From: Methanobrevibacter sp. YE315
Lineage (GTDB): Archaea > Methanobacteriota > Methanobacteria > Methanobacteriales > Methanobacteriaceae
NCBI RefSeq assembly: GCF_001548675.1
Contig: NZ_CP010834.1
Coordinates: 2,143,501-2,207,500 of the forward strand
DNA: 64,000 bases
Reading direction: 5' to 3'
The notes under the pieces are model-generated. The model worked only from the letters and a program-made list of their open reading frames with translations, made no database searches and had not been told where the DNA came from. Each line of letters opens with the position of its first letter. Position 1 is the first letter of the stretch. Position numbers and translations under genes: made by a program. Shown piece by piece: positions 23,977-36,378 of this stretch.

Positions 23977-26850
23977 ATGAACAGGAAAATAAACACCACA
24001 TGTTTCATTTTATTATTTCTATTTTTGATTAGTGCAGTATCTGCAACAGATAATGAAAATGAAACAATAATGACTATTGAACATGACGAACCAACTCAGG
24101 ATTTGTGCAATATGAATCCAGAGCAAGAAACAAGTAATGAGAAAACAGAAAAGTTAGGTGCTTCAAGCACTTCCGTTAAAGAGAAAGTAACAATAAATGC
24201 ACCTAACCTGAATATGTACTACAAAGACGGAAGTAAATTCACAGCAACATTAAAAGACAGTAACAATAAGGCGATAAGCAAGGCAAAAATAGATTTTACA
24301 ATAAATAATATCACATACAAAAGAGAAACCAATAGCAAAGGTGTTGCTTCGCTTAAAATAAATTTGGAAAGTGGAAACTACACCATACAAACAAAATTTA
24401 CGGGAAACAGCACTCACTACGGAAGATTAATTAAAAGCACGATAACGGTGAAAAGCACCATACAATGCAGTGATTTTACAAAATACTATAAAAATACAGA
24501 TAAATACTATTCTATTTTTTATGACAAAAAAGGAAATTTGCTTAAAAGTTCATCCGTTGCATTTAAGTTAAAAAACAAAATCTACAATGTCACAACAAAC
24601 AATAAGGGCATTGCAAAAATAGTGATAAACCAAAAACCCGGCAAATATAGCATTACATCAATCAACACACAGACATCTGAAATTCTGGAAAAGACGATTA
24701 TGATAAAATCGCTGATTGTAACCAACGATTTGACAATCAATGACAATGTCCCCGGAAAATTTAGCGTTAAAATTCTAGACAGCACCGGAAATGCATCACC
24801 AAATCAAAAAATATCCATAAATCTCAATGGAAAATCATATGCAAAAACAACAAACAAAAACGGCATTGCATCTTTAACTATAGATTTGAAAGCCGGAACA
24901 TACACTATAACAACAGAATATGACGGAATTAAAAATTCCAACAAGATTACTGTAAAAAAAGTGATAACAACCGCATTTAAACATACGACATTGATTCCAA
25001 ATTACGTTAACGTTACTGTCCCCTATGTCTATGAAAACTATTACTATTCGTTGAAAACCGGATTTGACGGAATAATAAAAATGCCAAAAAACGAATTATT
25101 TACCGTTGAAGTTGGAGGCAAAACATATAGATTTTCAACAGCAAGAGTCAATGGCATAGATTCAACATTGCTTGGGCTTAGAAGCTATCTGATTCCTTTA
25201 GATGGAAGCGATATCGAAAATAGTATGGATAAAAATAATCTGAAAAAAGACGGAATTGTCATTTCAGCAATACACGATTATACTGAAATCGATTATCAGA
25301 GCAAAACCCATGAAAATACAGCATTATTCGGATTTTACGCGAGTAAAGGTTTAGACCAGGGCGAAACATTTTATTATATGGAAAACGATAAGGTTCTTGC
25401 CAAAATCAACATTCAAACAGTAAATTATGATGAATTAGGTTTAAAATACAGCATTTCAAAATTTTATGGAAGGGCACTATATGATTTCAACTATAAAACC
25501 TACGATGAGATAACCCTTCATAACCTCGAATCAATAAGATTTGCGAATACAAAAATTCCTGTGGAATTCAGCTATTATATGAATTATATTGTAGGTTATC
25601 CATCAAAAGAGGATATAATAACCAAATTTATGATAGACGGTAAAGAAGAAATTGAAAAAGGAGAAACAATAAGCTACGGATTAAGCGACAAATATAGAAA
25701 TACAATGGGATTTGAAGTTCTGCAATCATACAGCATTATAAATGAAAAGATTACCAAAAGGGTTTTGGAAAACTGGATTTCAAAAAATCCCAGTTACTTG
25801 AATAGGTTTGGAGTGATGAATGTTTATGGAATGCATTTGGCATCCCTTGAAACCACATGGCTTGCTGATATATTTGCTAACAAATATGCCAGTGATTTTA
25901 AAGTGAAATGGCAGAGAAACCACACCTTAACCATAATGGCTGGAATAAACCTTGAAGATACATATTTAAATATCTTAAATGCAGATATGGGAATGGATGT
26001 CCAGGGAAAGAACAAGAATGTCCAATTATTCAGATTGATCAATTCTTTGAACTTGCCCGAACTTGAGGATTATTCCCTTAAAAGCATTTCAAGCAGGTAT
26101 TCTGATAAAAGTGACAATTCACTGAACAGGATGTTTGATTCTGTTTCGAAGAGCAAATTCAGCATGGTTCAGATGGGAAACCTATTATATGTTTTTTCAC
26201 ATGACAATTCTTCTGCAGTCATACTGAATTGTACAAGCGGAGTATCCAGCGTGATACTTAACAGAAACAATTCAATCTATAAGGGATCAAGCATCTCTAC
26301 AACAGAAGACTGCTGCAGCATTTCAAATATACCAAAAGACGTGATAAAAGAAATACGGGAAGCGATAAAATTTGTTGCACCGGGAACATATCTATTGACC
26401 GATAAATTAAGCAATATCCAACCATTTACTGCAATCGCCTACAAGGGACTGACATTCATATTAACCAAATTATCTACAGGCGCATCGGCAGCCAGTTTAG
26501 GATTATTGTCAGCCATGGTTTTAATACAGGATGCCGGAAACAAATATAGAGAAGGGATGATTGATGAGGAATATTGGCATGCAACAATGGATAAGGTCAC
26601 ATTTACAAGGCCGGGTTATCTTCAATCAAAAAAAGTGTACAACATTCCCAATAATAAAGGAGGATGTGATTATATTGAAGTTAAAATCAACAATGACCTA
26701 ACTTTAGATAGGGACAATGCAATACTTATTACTAATGGAAAAACAAAAAAACTAACAAAGCAGGAAACCTACAAGTATTTTTGTGAAGATACCTGGACTC
26801 CTTTCAGCATGCCAAGCAAATACTGGGATGAAAGTTGGAAAGTGATATAA
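23977..26850 (+). CDS. Adhesin-like secreted protein with Ig-like repeats and novel C-terminal region
   Basis: A 957-aa extracellular protein. Residues 1-24 are a Sec signal peptide (FILLFLFLISAVSA). Three Ig-like repeats follow (about 66-155, 156-240, 241-325), each ending in a beta-rich unit such as NKGIASLTIDLKAGTYTI, as in Methanobrevibacter adhesin-like proteins. From about 330 to the end I recognise no family: a large mixed region, then a hydrophobic stretch near 820-850, and a final domain rich in Tyr, Lys and Trp (about 870-957). There is no C-terminal anchor. Its stop overlaps the ATG of a 60-aa membrane protein gene. Surface adhesion is the default idea; a toxin-immunity type pair is a speculation. 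Confidence 0.75.
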   Translation: MNRKINTTCFILLFLFLISAVSATDNENETIMTIEHDEPTQDLCNMNPEQETSNEKTEKLGASSTSVKEKVTINAPNLNMYYKDGSKFTATLKDSNNKAISKAKIDFTINNITYKRETNSKGVASLKINLESGNYTIQTKFTGNSTHYGRLIKSTITVKSTIQCSDFTKYYKNTDKYYSIFYDKKGNLLKSSSVAFKLKNKIYNVTTNNKGIAKIVINQKPGKYSITSINTQTSEILEKTIMIKSLIVTNDLTINDNVPGKFSVKILDSTGNASPNQKISINLNGKSYAKTTNKNGIASLTIDLKAGTYTITTEYDGIKNSNKITVKKVITTAFKHTTLIPNYVNVTVPYVYENYYYSLKTGFDGIIKMPKNELFTVEVGGKTYRFSTARVNGIDSTLLGLRSYLIPLDGSDIENSMDKNNLKKDGIVISAIHDYTEIDYQSKTHENTALFGFYASKGLDQGETFYYMENDKVLAKINIQTVNYDELGLKYSISKFYGRALYDFNYKTYDEITLHNLESIRFANTKIPVEFSYYMNYIVGYPSKEDIITKFMIDGKEEIEKGETISYGLSDKYRNTMGFEVLQSYSIINEKITKRVLENWISKNPSYLNRFGVMNVYGMHLASLETTWLADIFANKYASDFKVKWQRNHTLTIMAGINLEDTYLNILNADMGMDVQGKNKNVQLFRLINSLNLPELEDYSLKSISSRYSDKSDNSLNRMFDSVSKSKFSMVQMGNLLYVFSHDNSSAVILNCTSGVSSVILNRNNSIYKGSSISTTEDCCSISNIPKDVIKEIREAIKFVAPGTYLLTDKLSNIQPFTAIAYKGLTFILTKLSTGASAASLGLLSAMVLIQDAGNKYREGMIDEEYWHATMDKVTFTRPGYLQSKKVYNIPNNKGGCDYIEVKINNDLTLDRDNAILITNGKTKKLTKQETYKYFCEDTWTPFSMPSKYWDESWKVI

Positions 26851-27032
26851 TGAAAATAATTGACAAATTTAGAAATCAACATATAATAGTGCAGATTTTG
26901 GATATTGCGTTTATCCTAGTTCTAATTTACGAACTGGTAACCATGAAAACACTTTCAATAAGTTTAGCAATATTGTTTTTAATAATATTTATCCCATTTT
27001 GCCAATGGTTTTTTAAAAAAGAAGAAAATTAA
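26850..27032 (+). CDS. Small two-helix membrane protein coupled to the adhesin-like gene
   Basis: A 60-aa protein starting MKIIDKFRNQH, with two predicted membrane helices (about residues 13-32 and 37-54) and a charged tail FFKKEEN. The ATG shares one base with the stop of the 957-aa protein (TAATG), and an AAGTGAT ribosome site lies inside the end of that gene, so translation is coupled. I know no family. Its position suggests a dedicated partner of the large secreted protein, for example a membrane anchor, a secretion aid or an immunity protein. Confidence 0.65.
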   Translation: MKIIDKFRNQHIIVQILDIAFILVLIYELVTMKTLSISLAILFLIIFIPFCQWFFKKEEN

Positions 27033-27066
27033 AAGTTAAAATAGATTTTATTTTAACTTATTTTAT
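27033..27066. terminator. Bidirectional terminator between the small membrane protein and arsA-type genes
   Basis: A perfect inverted repeat with 11-base arms (27033-27043 and 27049-27059, first arm AAGTTAAAATA) and a five-base loop lies between two convergent genes. It is flanked by A-rich sequence on one side and T-rich on the other. Confidence 0.6.
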
Positions 27067-27069
27067 TTT

Positions 27070-28255
<1,186 letters not shown>

Positions 28256-28440
28256 TATTATAGCATTATTTCAATGCCGATTTTTCATATTTATTAGCCT
28301 GTTCCTTAAATCTCTATAAAAACCAATGCCAAAAATTGAAATTTAAATATTAATTTTATGGCTAATTTTGTACATATTCCATTATTAGACATTAATTTCC
28401 TAAATAAAGTTTTATTATACCTTATTTTTTAATTTTACAA
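28256..28440. other. Intergenic stretch without a gene
   Basis: This AT-rich segment lies between the back-to-back promoters of the ArsA-type gene and the decayed ATP-grasp gene. I see no open frame of note, tRNA-like fold, or repeated element in it. Confidence 0.5.
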
Positions 28441-28536
28441 TGTAAGTAACCACTTACATGCGAAAATCTTTATATATGTACAAAGATAAACAATTAATCA
28501 CGGGACGTGAAGTTTTTTTATTTTAGGGGGAGAAAA
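28441..28536 (+). promoter_or_regulatory. Promoter with palindromic operator ahead of the decayed ATP-grasp gene
   Basis: A perfect palindrome TGTAAGT-aacc-ACTTACA (28441-28458) lies directly upstream of a TATA box (CTTTATATAT, about 28469-28478) preceded by an A-rich BRE-like element. Transcription should start near 28500, and AGGGGGAG (28525-28532) provides a ribosome site for the ATG at 28537. All control elements look intact although the downstream frame is broken. Confidence 0.55.
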
Positions 28537-29364
28537 ATGGAAATAATTCTTTTAATATTATTGTTATTTTTGTTGTTGGAGTAAGTGTGTTCTGCACAAG
28601 AATAAATATTGTTGACCATTCTAATGTAAATGAAAAATATATCTTTTGACATAAATCGTGATGAAGATGATAAATTAGTTATACAGGAATATATCGGTGG
28701 CAAAGAGTATGTTATAAATTCAGTCTGTTGTAGAGGACACAATAGGATTATAAGTGCATTTTATTATGAAAAAATTATAATTGAGGGCAGAGGAGCCATA
28801 TATGATTATGAAGTAGCTATCGATGAAACAGACCCTCATTTTAGAGAACTTGTTGAGTATAACGATAAAGTCATTTCCGCATTGGGTTTAGAGTATGGTG
28901 CAATACATGGCGAATATAAGATAGATGAAAACGGGCCTGTCTTGATGGAAATGAACAGCAGAATTCCCGGACCTTTCCAAAAATATTCTTTAATAGATAG
29001 CGTTTGGAGACATCATTCAACAGCATTATCACTTGAATCCTATATTGACCCGGAGGAATGCATAAAAAAATCCAATAAACCTCTCAAATATTTAACCAAT
29101 TATATCATCAAATATCTGATTATTCATGAAGAAATCGACGTTATAACACCAACTTTCGAAGAAGCCTTTGATGATTTAGAATCGTTCGAATATGCGGATT
29201 CAATATTTAAGGGTGAACATTTTTATCCTAAAACAATTGATTTACTTACCATCGGAGGTTTTGTTTTCCTCACCAATAATGATGAAACCAAATTATTCAA
29301 AGATCTCGATACAATAAGAAGAATGGAAAAATTTGAGATTGAAAAAATCTTCGATATTAAATAA
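28537..29364 (+). pseudogene. Remnant of an ATP-grasp ligase gene (5' part lost or frameshifted)
   Basis: From 28630 an open frame encodes 244 residues that look like the C-terminal two-thirds of an ATP-grasp enzyme: VIQEYIGGKEYVINSV, then GAIHGEYKIDENGPVLMEMNSR with the metal-binding Glu and Asn residues. The N-terminal pre-grasp domain and P-loop part are missing. The good ribosome site serves instead an ATG at 28537 that opens a 15-codon frame ending at 28584. The frame beginning GGA-AAT at about 28539 reads a Rossmann-like strand (VIFVVGVSVFCTR) before stopping at about 28650. This fits a frameshift plus a deletion of roughly 100 codons or more. A separate short gene without a ribosome site is the alternative. 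Confidence 0.6.
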
Positions 29365-29518
29365 TTTCATCATTAATCCATTTATTTTTAATTATTTTTC
29401 ATCAACTCAGTTCAAATGTGATGAAAATACAATAAAAAAACACATAATTTTGAAAATCCTATAAATTTAAATAAAATTATCAAATTATCTATTAATATAA
29501 ATATCGGGAGGTAACATT

Positions 29519-29974
29519 ATGAACATGAAAAGATTGTTGGTTCTTGGAGTATTCTTATTTGCAGTTGTTTCAATGGCCGCCATTAGTGCTGAAACTACAC
29601 AAGAGATAACTTTAGACGGTATCCACTTTAAAATTCCAGAAGGATATACTGCAGTTGAAAAAGAACTTGATGCAGCCAATCTTACTGAAACAGAAGATAT
29701 AGACGGTACTGCTGTTGATACTGAAGCATCATCTGAATATAAGAATGCCGCTGGCGATGAATTAGAATTTAAAGTAGGCACAAGAGATAATCAGAAAATC
29801 GATTCTATTAATCCTGCAAATGCTGAAAAGAAAAATATCGCTGGTAAAGACGGTTTCCTTATTAAAGAATCCGATGACGGCAAAGACAAATTTGAGTTTG
29901 AATACTTACAAGACGGTAAAATAGTTAAGATTACTGCTGTTAGTGAAGACATCATTAGTCAAGTAATCGCATAA
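29519..29974 (+). CDS. Small secreted protein, lineage-specific domain
   Basis: A 151-aa protein with a Sec signal peptide (MKRLLVLGVFLFAVVSMAAISA, cleaved after about residue 24). The mature part opens with ITLDGIHFKIPEGY and ends with a FEFEYLQDGKIVKI strand pair. A similar opening is found in the outer domain of the zinc-ribbon protein at 16381-16920, so I infer a shared domain. No transmembrane anchor or lipobox is seen, so it is probably released or held in the pseudoperiplasm. GGGAGG precedes the ATG. Function unknown. The 150 bases before it hold only an AT-rich promoter region. Confidence 0.75.
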   Translation: MNMKRLLVLGVFLFAVVSMAAISAETTQEITLDGIHFKIPEGYTAVEKELDAANLTETEDIDGTAVDTEASSEYKNAAGDELEFKVGTRDNQKIDSINPANAEKKNIAGKDGFLIKESDDGKDKFEFEYLQDGKIVKITAVSEDIISQVIA

Positions 29975-30032
29975 AATTTTTACCATTTTTTCTATTTTTT
30001 GTTGAATTTATTGCCATGCCATCGATGAAAGA

Positions 30033-30527
30033 TTATAATTGGCAACATTCGTTTGAAACTGAATCACGTAGTTTTAAAATTCCCTTTTTACTAACTATTT
30101 TATCAATTCCGGAGTTCTTTATCATTCTAAAGCATATCGGACAAGGTTCCGCATCATCTATTTCCACCCAAGCTCCTTCATCATACTTTTCTCCAGCTAG
30201 ATAAATGGTTGAGCCAAGCATTTCATTTCTGCTGGCGCTGATCATAGCATTTTGTTCGGCATGTACTGAAAAGCAATCATTATAGTTTCCTGAATTAGAT
30301 GGAAGGTTCATTCTTTGACAGTTCCCCCTGTCACAACAGTTTTCCTCCCCTCTTGGATTTCCATTATAACCTGTACTGATTATTTCATCGTTATTGACTA
30401 TTACTGCCCCATATCGTCTTTTTAAACATGTGCTTCTTTTTGATACGGCAAGAGCAATTGCAAGATAATACTCGTTTTTGCTCATACGATTTGCATTATT
30501 TTCATTTATGGAATTTTCATCCATCAT
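30033..30527 (-). CDS. dCMP deaminase family protein
   Basis: A 164-aa zinc-dependent deaminase that probably converts dCMP to dUMP for thymidylate synthesis. The catalytic motif HAE (SVHAEQNAM, near residue 91) and the PCxxC motif (EPCPICFRM, near 128) are present. As in dCMP deaminases (ComEB type), a second metal-binding insert is seen: GYNGNPRGEENCCDRGNC. Guanine or riboflavin-type deaminases lack this insert. The ATG pair at 30527/30524 follows AAAGGAGAT. It lies 112 bases downstream of the DUF389 gene on the same strand. Confidence 0.9.
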   Translation of the reverse strand: MMDENSINENNANRMSKNEYYLAIALAVSKRSTCLKRRYGAVIVNNDEIISTGYNGNPRGEENCCDRGNCQRMNLPSNSGNYNDCFSVHAEQNAMISASRNEMLGSTIYLAGEKYDEGAWVEIDDAEPCPICFRMIKNSGIDKIVSKKGILKLRDSVSNECCQL

Positions 30528-30639
30528 ATCTTATCTCCTTTCATTTAAAATACAATCTAAGTCTTATAATTTTATTTTTGAACAAACATTGTAAAAACAT
30601 TTATCATTAGATATGCAATAAATCCTATACTAATTCCTC

Positions 30640-31416
30640 TTAAGGCAACATTGAATAAAGCGCCACTATACTTGGAACGGCAATGATAATTGTATTACGA
30701 ATCATTCTTAAACGATGCCTTTTCCATTGTTTTTCTGTCAATTCCTTAGTTTTCGGGATTTTCAAAACACTCAAAATAACGCTTGCGGAAAGGAAAATGA
30801 AATACGCATTTATGATAAACAGATATCCTGCTCCAAGGAGCATGTCCCATCTACCGTTTGCAATCGAAAACCCGCAGGTACATAGCGGCGGCATAAGAGC
30901 TGTTGCAATTGCAACACCAGGGATAACCGTGTTTGTTTTGTCTACTCTTGTTTGTCCGATAATTCCTGCAAGCCCTCCGAAAAATGCGATGAGCACATCA
31001 AAAAAAGTTGGAGATGTTCTTGCAAGCAATTCTACAGTCGGCTCCTTAACCGGAGAGAAAAGAAAATAAATTGTTGCTGCAGTAACACTGATTGCAATCT
31101 GCAATCCGAAACCAATAGTATGATTACGAAGCAAAGTGTAATTTCCAGATGTGCTTGCATATGCTGAAGCAAGGATGCTTCCCATAATTGGTGAAATCAG
31201 CATAGCACCGATGATTACTGCTGTTGAGCTAACATTGAGGCCGACAGAAGCAATTACCATTGCACATACCAGTACACACATATTTGTTCCGGTAACCTTT
31301 CCACCATCAAGGAGACGTGTACGAATCTCCTCATTTGATGCTGAATCCTCTGACAATGAAAACGCTTTTTTGAGTTTATCCTTTACTGTTTCATTTTGAT
31401 ATTTTTCCATACTCAT
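30640..31416 (-). CDS. DUF389 family membrane protein, possible C-terminal frameshift
   Basis: A 258-aa membrane protein of the DUF389 (TIGR00341-like) family with about six hydrophobic helices; motifs include SSTAVIIGAMLISPIMGSI and PGVAIATALMPPLCTCG, the most conserved part of the family. Substrate unknown. The start ATG at 31416 has no clear ribosome site, and the frame stays open upstream for about 28 codons without ATG. At the 3' end the frame stops after ALYSMLP, but a -1 shift continues for about 25 residues (NVALRGISIGFIAYLMIN...) that form another hydrophobic helix, ending at 30572. Either the gene has suffered a frameshift or this is chance. Confidence 0.75.
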   Translation of the reverse strand: MSMEKYQNETVKDKLKKAFSLSEDSASNEEIRTRLLDGGKVTGTNMCVLVCAMVIASVGLNVSSTAVIIGAMLISPIMGSILASAYASTSGNYTLLRNHTIGFGLQIAISVTAATIYFLFSPVKEPTVELLARTSPTFFDVLIAFFGGLAGIIGQTRVDKTNTVIPGVAIATALMPPLCTCGFSIANGRWDMLLGAGYLFIINAYFIFLSASVILSVLKIPKTKELTEKQWKRHRLRMIRNTIIIAVPSIVALYSMLP

Positions 31417-31585
31417 ATTGTCATTTCCATAACTTTGATAACGTATAGGAACACAAAGAAGGTCAACCAATTGAACATCATCTGTCTGTGCGAATCCAAA
31501 ACGTTTATGTCAAATTATTATTCCTTATTTAATAATTGATGTTAATATTAATTAAACTAATTGCTAAATTCTGAAACCATATTCT

Positions 31586-31650
31586 ACACATAATATATAA
31601 ATTAATAAATACAAATTATTTCATGTATAAATGATAAGGTTGGTGAAAAT
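31586..31650 (+). promoter_or_regulatory. nadE promoter and ribosome site
   Basis: A TATA element (AATATATAAATT, about 31592-31603) predicts a transcript start near 31620-31625. GGTGA (31642-31646) follows and lies four bases before the ATT codon at 31651, which supports initiation there and not at the downstream TTG at 31792. Confidence 0.5.
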
Positions 31651-32439
31651 ATTAGTGAAATTCCAGAACTAAACTGTGAAAAAACAAAAAATGACCTTGT
31701 TGAATTCATAAAAACAAAAGTATCTGAAGCAAAAACCGATGGGATTGTAATCGGATTAAGCGGAGGTATTGATTCAACACTTGCAGCTTATTTGGCCTGC
31801 GAAGCTGTTGGAAAAGAAAACGTTTTTGGAATTACTATGCCATCCACTACAACACCAACAGAAGATAAGATTCATGGAATCGAAATAGCTCAAATATTGG
31901 GAATAGACCACAAAGAAATAGCTATTGACAGCATTTTGAATGAATACTTATCTATTACTCAGTTTGACAACGATGATTTAGCCATAGGCAATCTGAAAGC
32001 TAGAATCAGAATGTCAATCATTTATTATTATGCCAATCACAAAAATTACCTCGTTTGCGGAACAGGCAATAAAAGTGAAATACTGATTGGTTACTTTACA
32101 AAGCATGGTGATGGCGCATGCGACATTGAACCGATTGGAGATTTATATAAGACTGACGTATTCAAACTAAGCAGATTCTTAGATATACCAAAACAAATTA
32201 TTGATAAACCTCCTCGTGCAGGATTATGGGATAATCAAACCGATGAATCGGAAATCGGAATGAGCTATGATTTACTTGACCAAATCCTATATCTCAATAC
32301 TGAAAGAGATATGAAAAACACTGAAATTGCTGAAAAGTTAAATATTTCAGCGGATGATGTTGATATGATTATTAATAAAATGATCAGGAGCGAACACAAA
32401 AGTAAAGTTCCTGAAAGTCCTCAAAAAACAATATTATAA
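31651..32439 (+). CDS. nadE: NAD+ synthetase, apparently AUU-initiated
   Basis: NadE amidates nicotinic acid adenine dinucleotide to NAD+ using ATP and ammonia. The chain has the pyrophosphatase P-loop GLSGGIDST, followed by ATP- and NaAD-contacting regions ([31 protein letters not shown]). No glutaminase domain is present, so it uses ammonia. The first ATG/GTG/TTG in frame is a TTG at 31792, after the P-loop, which cannot be the start. The frame is open from 31609, and the ATT at 31651, with GGTGA four bases upstream, would give (M)[10 protein letters not shown] and a normal 262 aa. A sequencing error of ATG to ATT is the alternative. Confidence 0.9.
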   Translation: MSEIPELNCEKTKNDLVEFIKTKVSEAKTDGIVIGLSGGIDSTLAAYLACEAVGKENVFGITMPSTTTPTEDKIHGIEIAQILGIDHKEIAIDSILNEYLSITQFDNDDLAIGNLKARIRMSIIYYYANHKNYLVCGTGNKSEILIGYFTKHGDGACDIEPIGDLYKTDVFKLSRFLDIPKQIIDKPPRAGLWDNQTDESEIGMSYDLLDQILYLNTERDMKNTEIAEKLNISADDVDMIINKMIRSEHKSKVPESPQKTIL

Positions 32440-32449
32440 TGGTGATTTA

Positions 32450-35296
<2,847 letters not shown>

Positions 35297-35305
<9 letters not shown>

Positions 35306-35332
35306 TTCTAATTATTCCAACTCTTTTTATTT
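35297..35332 (+). terminator. Terminator after leuS
   Basis: Arms GGAATAATT (35299-35307) and AATTATTCC (35310-35318) form a nine-pair inverted repeat overlapping the leuS stop, followed by CTTTTTATTTT. Confidence 0.55.
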
Positions 35333-35461
35333 TAAAAAAAAACAAAAAAACCTGTAAACTTTTTAATAATTTTAATATATTATCAGTTATAAATCAATTA
35401 TTATAGATTAATCTTTGATGATTTGAACTTTAATAAAAATTTCAATAAAGAGTGATTGAAG

Positions 35462-36304
35462 ATGAATAAAAAATTGATTTTTATTTTAACAATAATCCTG
35501 GCAATATCCCTAATGATAGGTGCAGTGAGTGCTGGCAGTATGCTTGATTTCTTCAACAGCGAGGAATCCGATTCCACAAATACTGATGATAAATTTATTG
35601 TCGGTTTCAACGCTGCATTTCCACCATTCGGCTATAAAGGTGACGATGGAAACTTCACAGGTTTTGATATTGATTTAGCAAAAGAAGTGTGTAAAAGAAA
35701 TAATTGGACATTTAGAACACAGCCAATGATAGACTGGAATACTAAAAAGTTAGAATTAGACAGTAATGAAATTGATTGTATTTGGAGTGAATTCAGTATT
35801 GATGGAAGAGAAGATGAGTATACCTGGTCTGAACCTTATTTCAACAATTCCGTAGTAATACTTGTAAAATCAGATTCTGATATTTCAAACCTTAGTGATT
35901 TAAAAGGCAAAACAGTTGAAGTTGAAGTAGGAACTTCTGCTTATGATAGCCTTATGAATGAAAATAGAAGTCTGGGAGATTCCTTTAAGGAAATAAGTCA
36001 AGTCGATGGATATGATACTGCATTTATGGATTTGGATTCCGGCGTTTGTGATGCAATAATAGTAGACAATGGATTGGCAAATTATAAAATTGTCGAAAAA
36101 AATTGTGTTGGCAAATATAAGATATTGAATGAAACTCTTATGACCGAGAAATATGGTGTTGGATTCAAAAAAGGCAATACTGAGCTAAGAGACCAAGTTC
36201 AAAAGACTTTAGATGAAATGTATAAAGATGGAACCGTTGATAAGATTGCTCAAAAATACAGTGACTATAAAATCCCTGAAGGAGTAATCCATCCGGGGAA
36301 ATAA
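35462..36304 (+). CDS. ABC-type amino acid transporter substrate-binding protein
   Basis: A 280-aa extracytoplasmic solute-binding protein of the SBP_bac_3 type. Residues 1-24 are a signal peptide (LTIILAISLMIGAVSAG) without a lipobox cysteine. The mature domain begins FIVGFNAAFPPFGY, then GFDIDLAKEVCKR, and ends with the typical EMYKDGTVDKIAQKY. It likely binds a polar amino acid. No permease or ATPase gene is adjacent, so it is an orphan here. ATG at 35462 is preceded by GTGATTGAAG; a TTG at 35456 is rejected. Confidence 0.9.
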   Translation: MNKKLIFILTIILAISLMIGAVSAGSMLDFFNSEESDSTNTDDKFIVGFNAAFPPFGYKGDDGNFTGFDIDLAKEVCKRNNWTFRTQPMIDWNTKKLELDSNEIDCIWSEFSIDGREDEYTWSEPYFNNSVVILVKSDSDISNLSDLKGKTVEVEVGTSAYDSLMNENRSLGDSFKEISQVDGYDTAFMDLDSGVCDAIIVDNGLANYKIVEKNCVGKYKILNETLMTEKYGVGFKKGNTELRDQVQKTLDEMYKDGTVDKIAQKYSDYKIPEGVIHPGK

Positions 36305-36336
36305 GGATTTTAATTAATCCTTATACTTATTTTTTA
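36301..36336 (+). terminator. Terminator after the solute-binding protein gene
   Basis: ATAAGGATT (36301-36309) and AATCCTTAT (36316-36324) form a nine-pair stem with a six-base loop at the stop codon, followed by a run of Ts. Confidence 0.6.
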
Positions 36337-36378
36337 AAAAAAATAGTAAAATAATTATAGCTAAAAAAAGCAAACCAG

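Noticed and set aside
28537-28584. A genuine 15-residue hydrophobic peptide gene
   Set aside because: It has a good ribosome site, but the following ATP-grasp fragment and nearby Rossmann-like frame make a broken gene the simpler explanation.
31792-32439. A truncated nadE starting at TTG 31792
   Set aside because: This would remove the essential P-loop; the upstream in-frame codons encode conserved NadE sequence.
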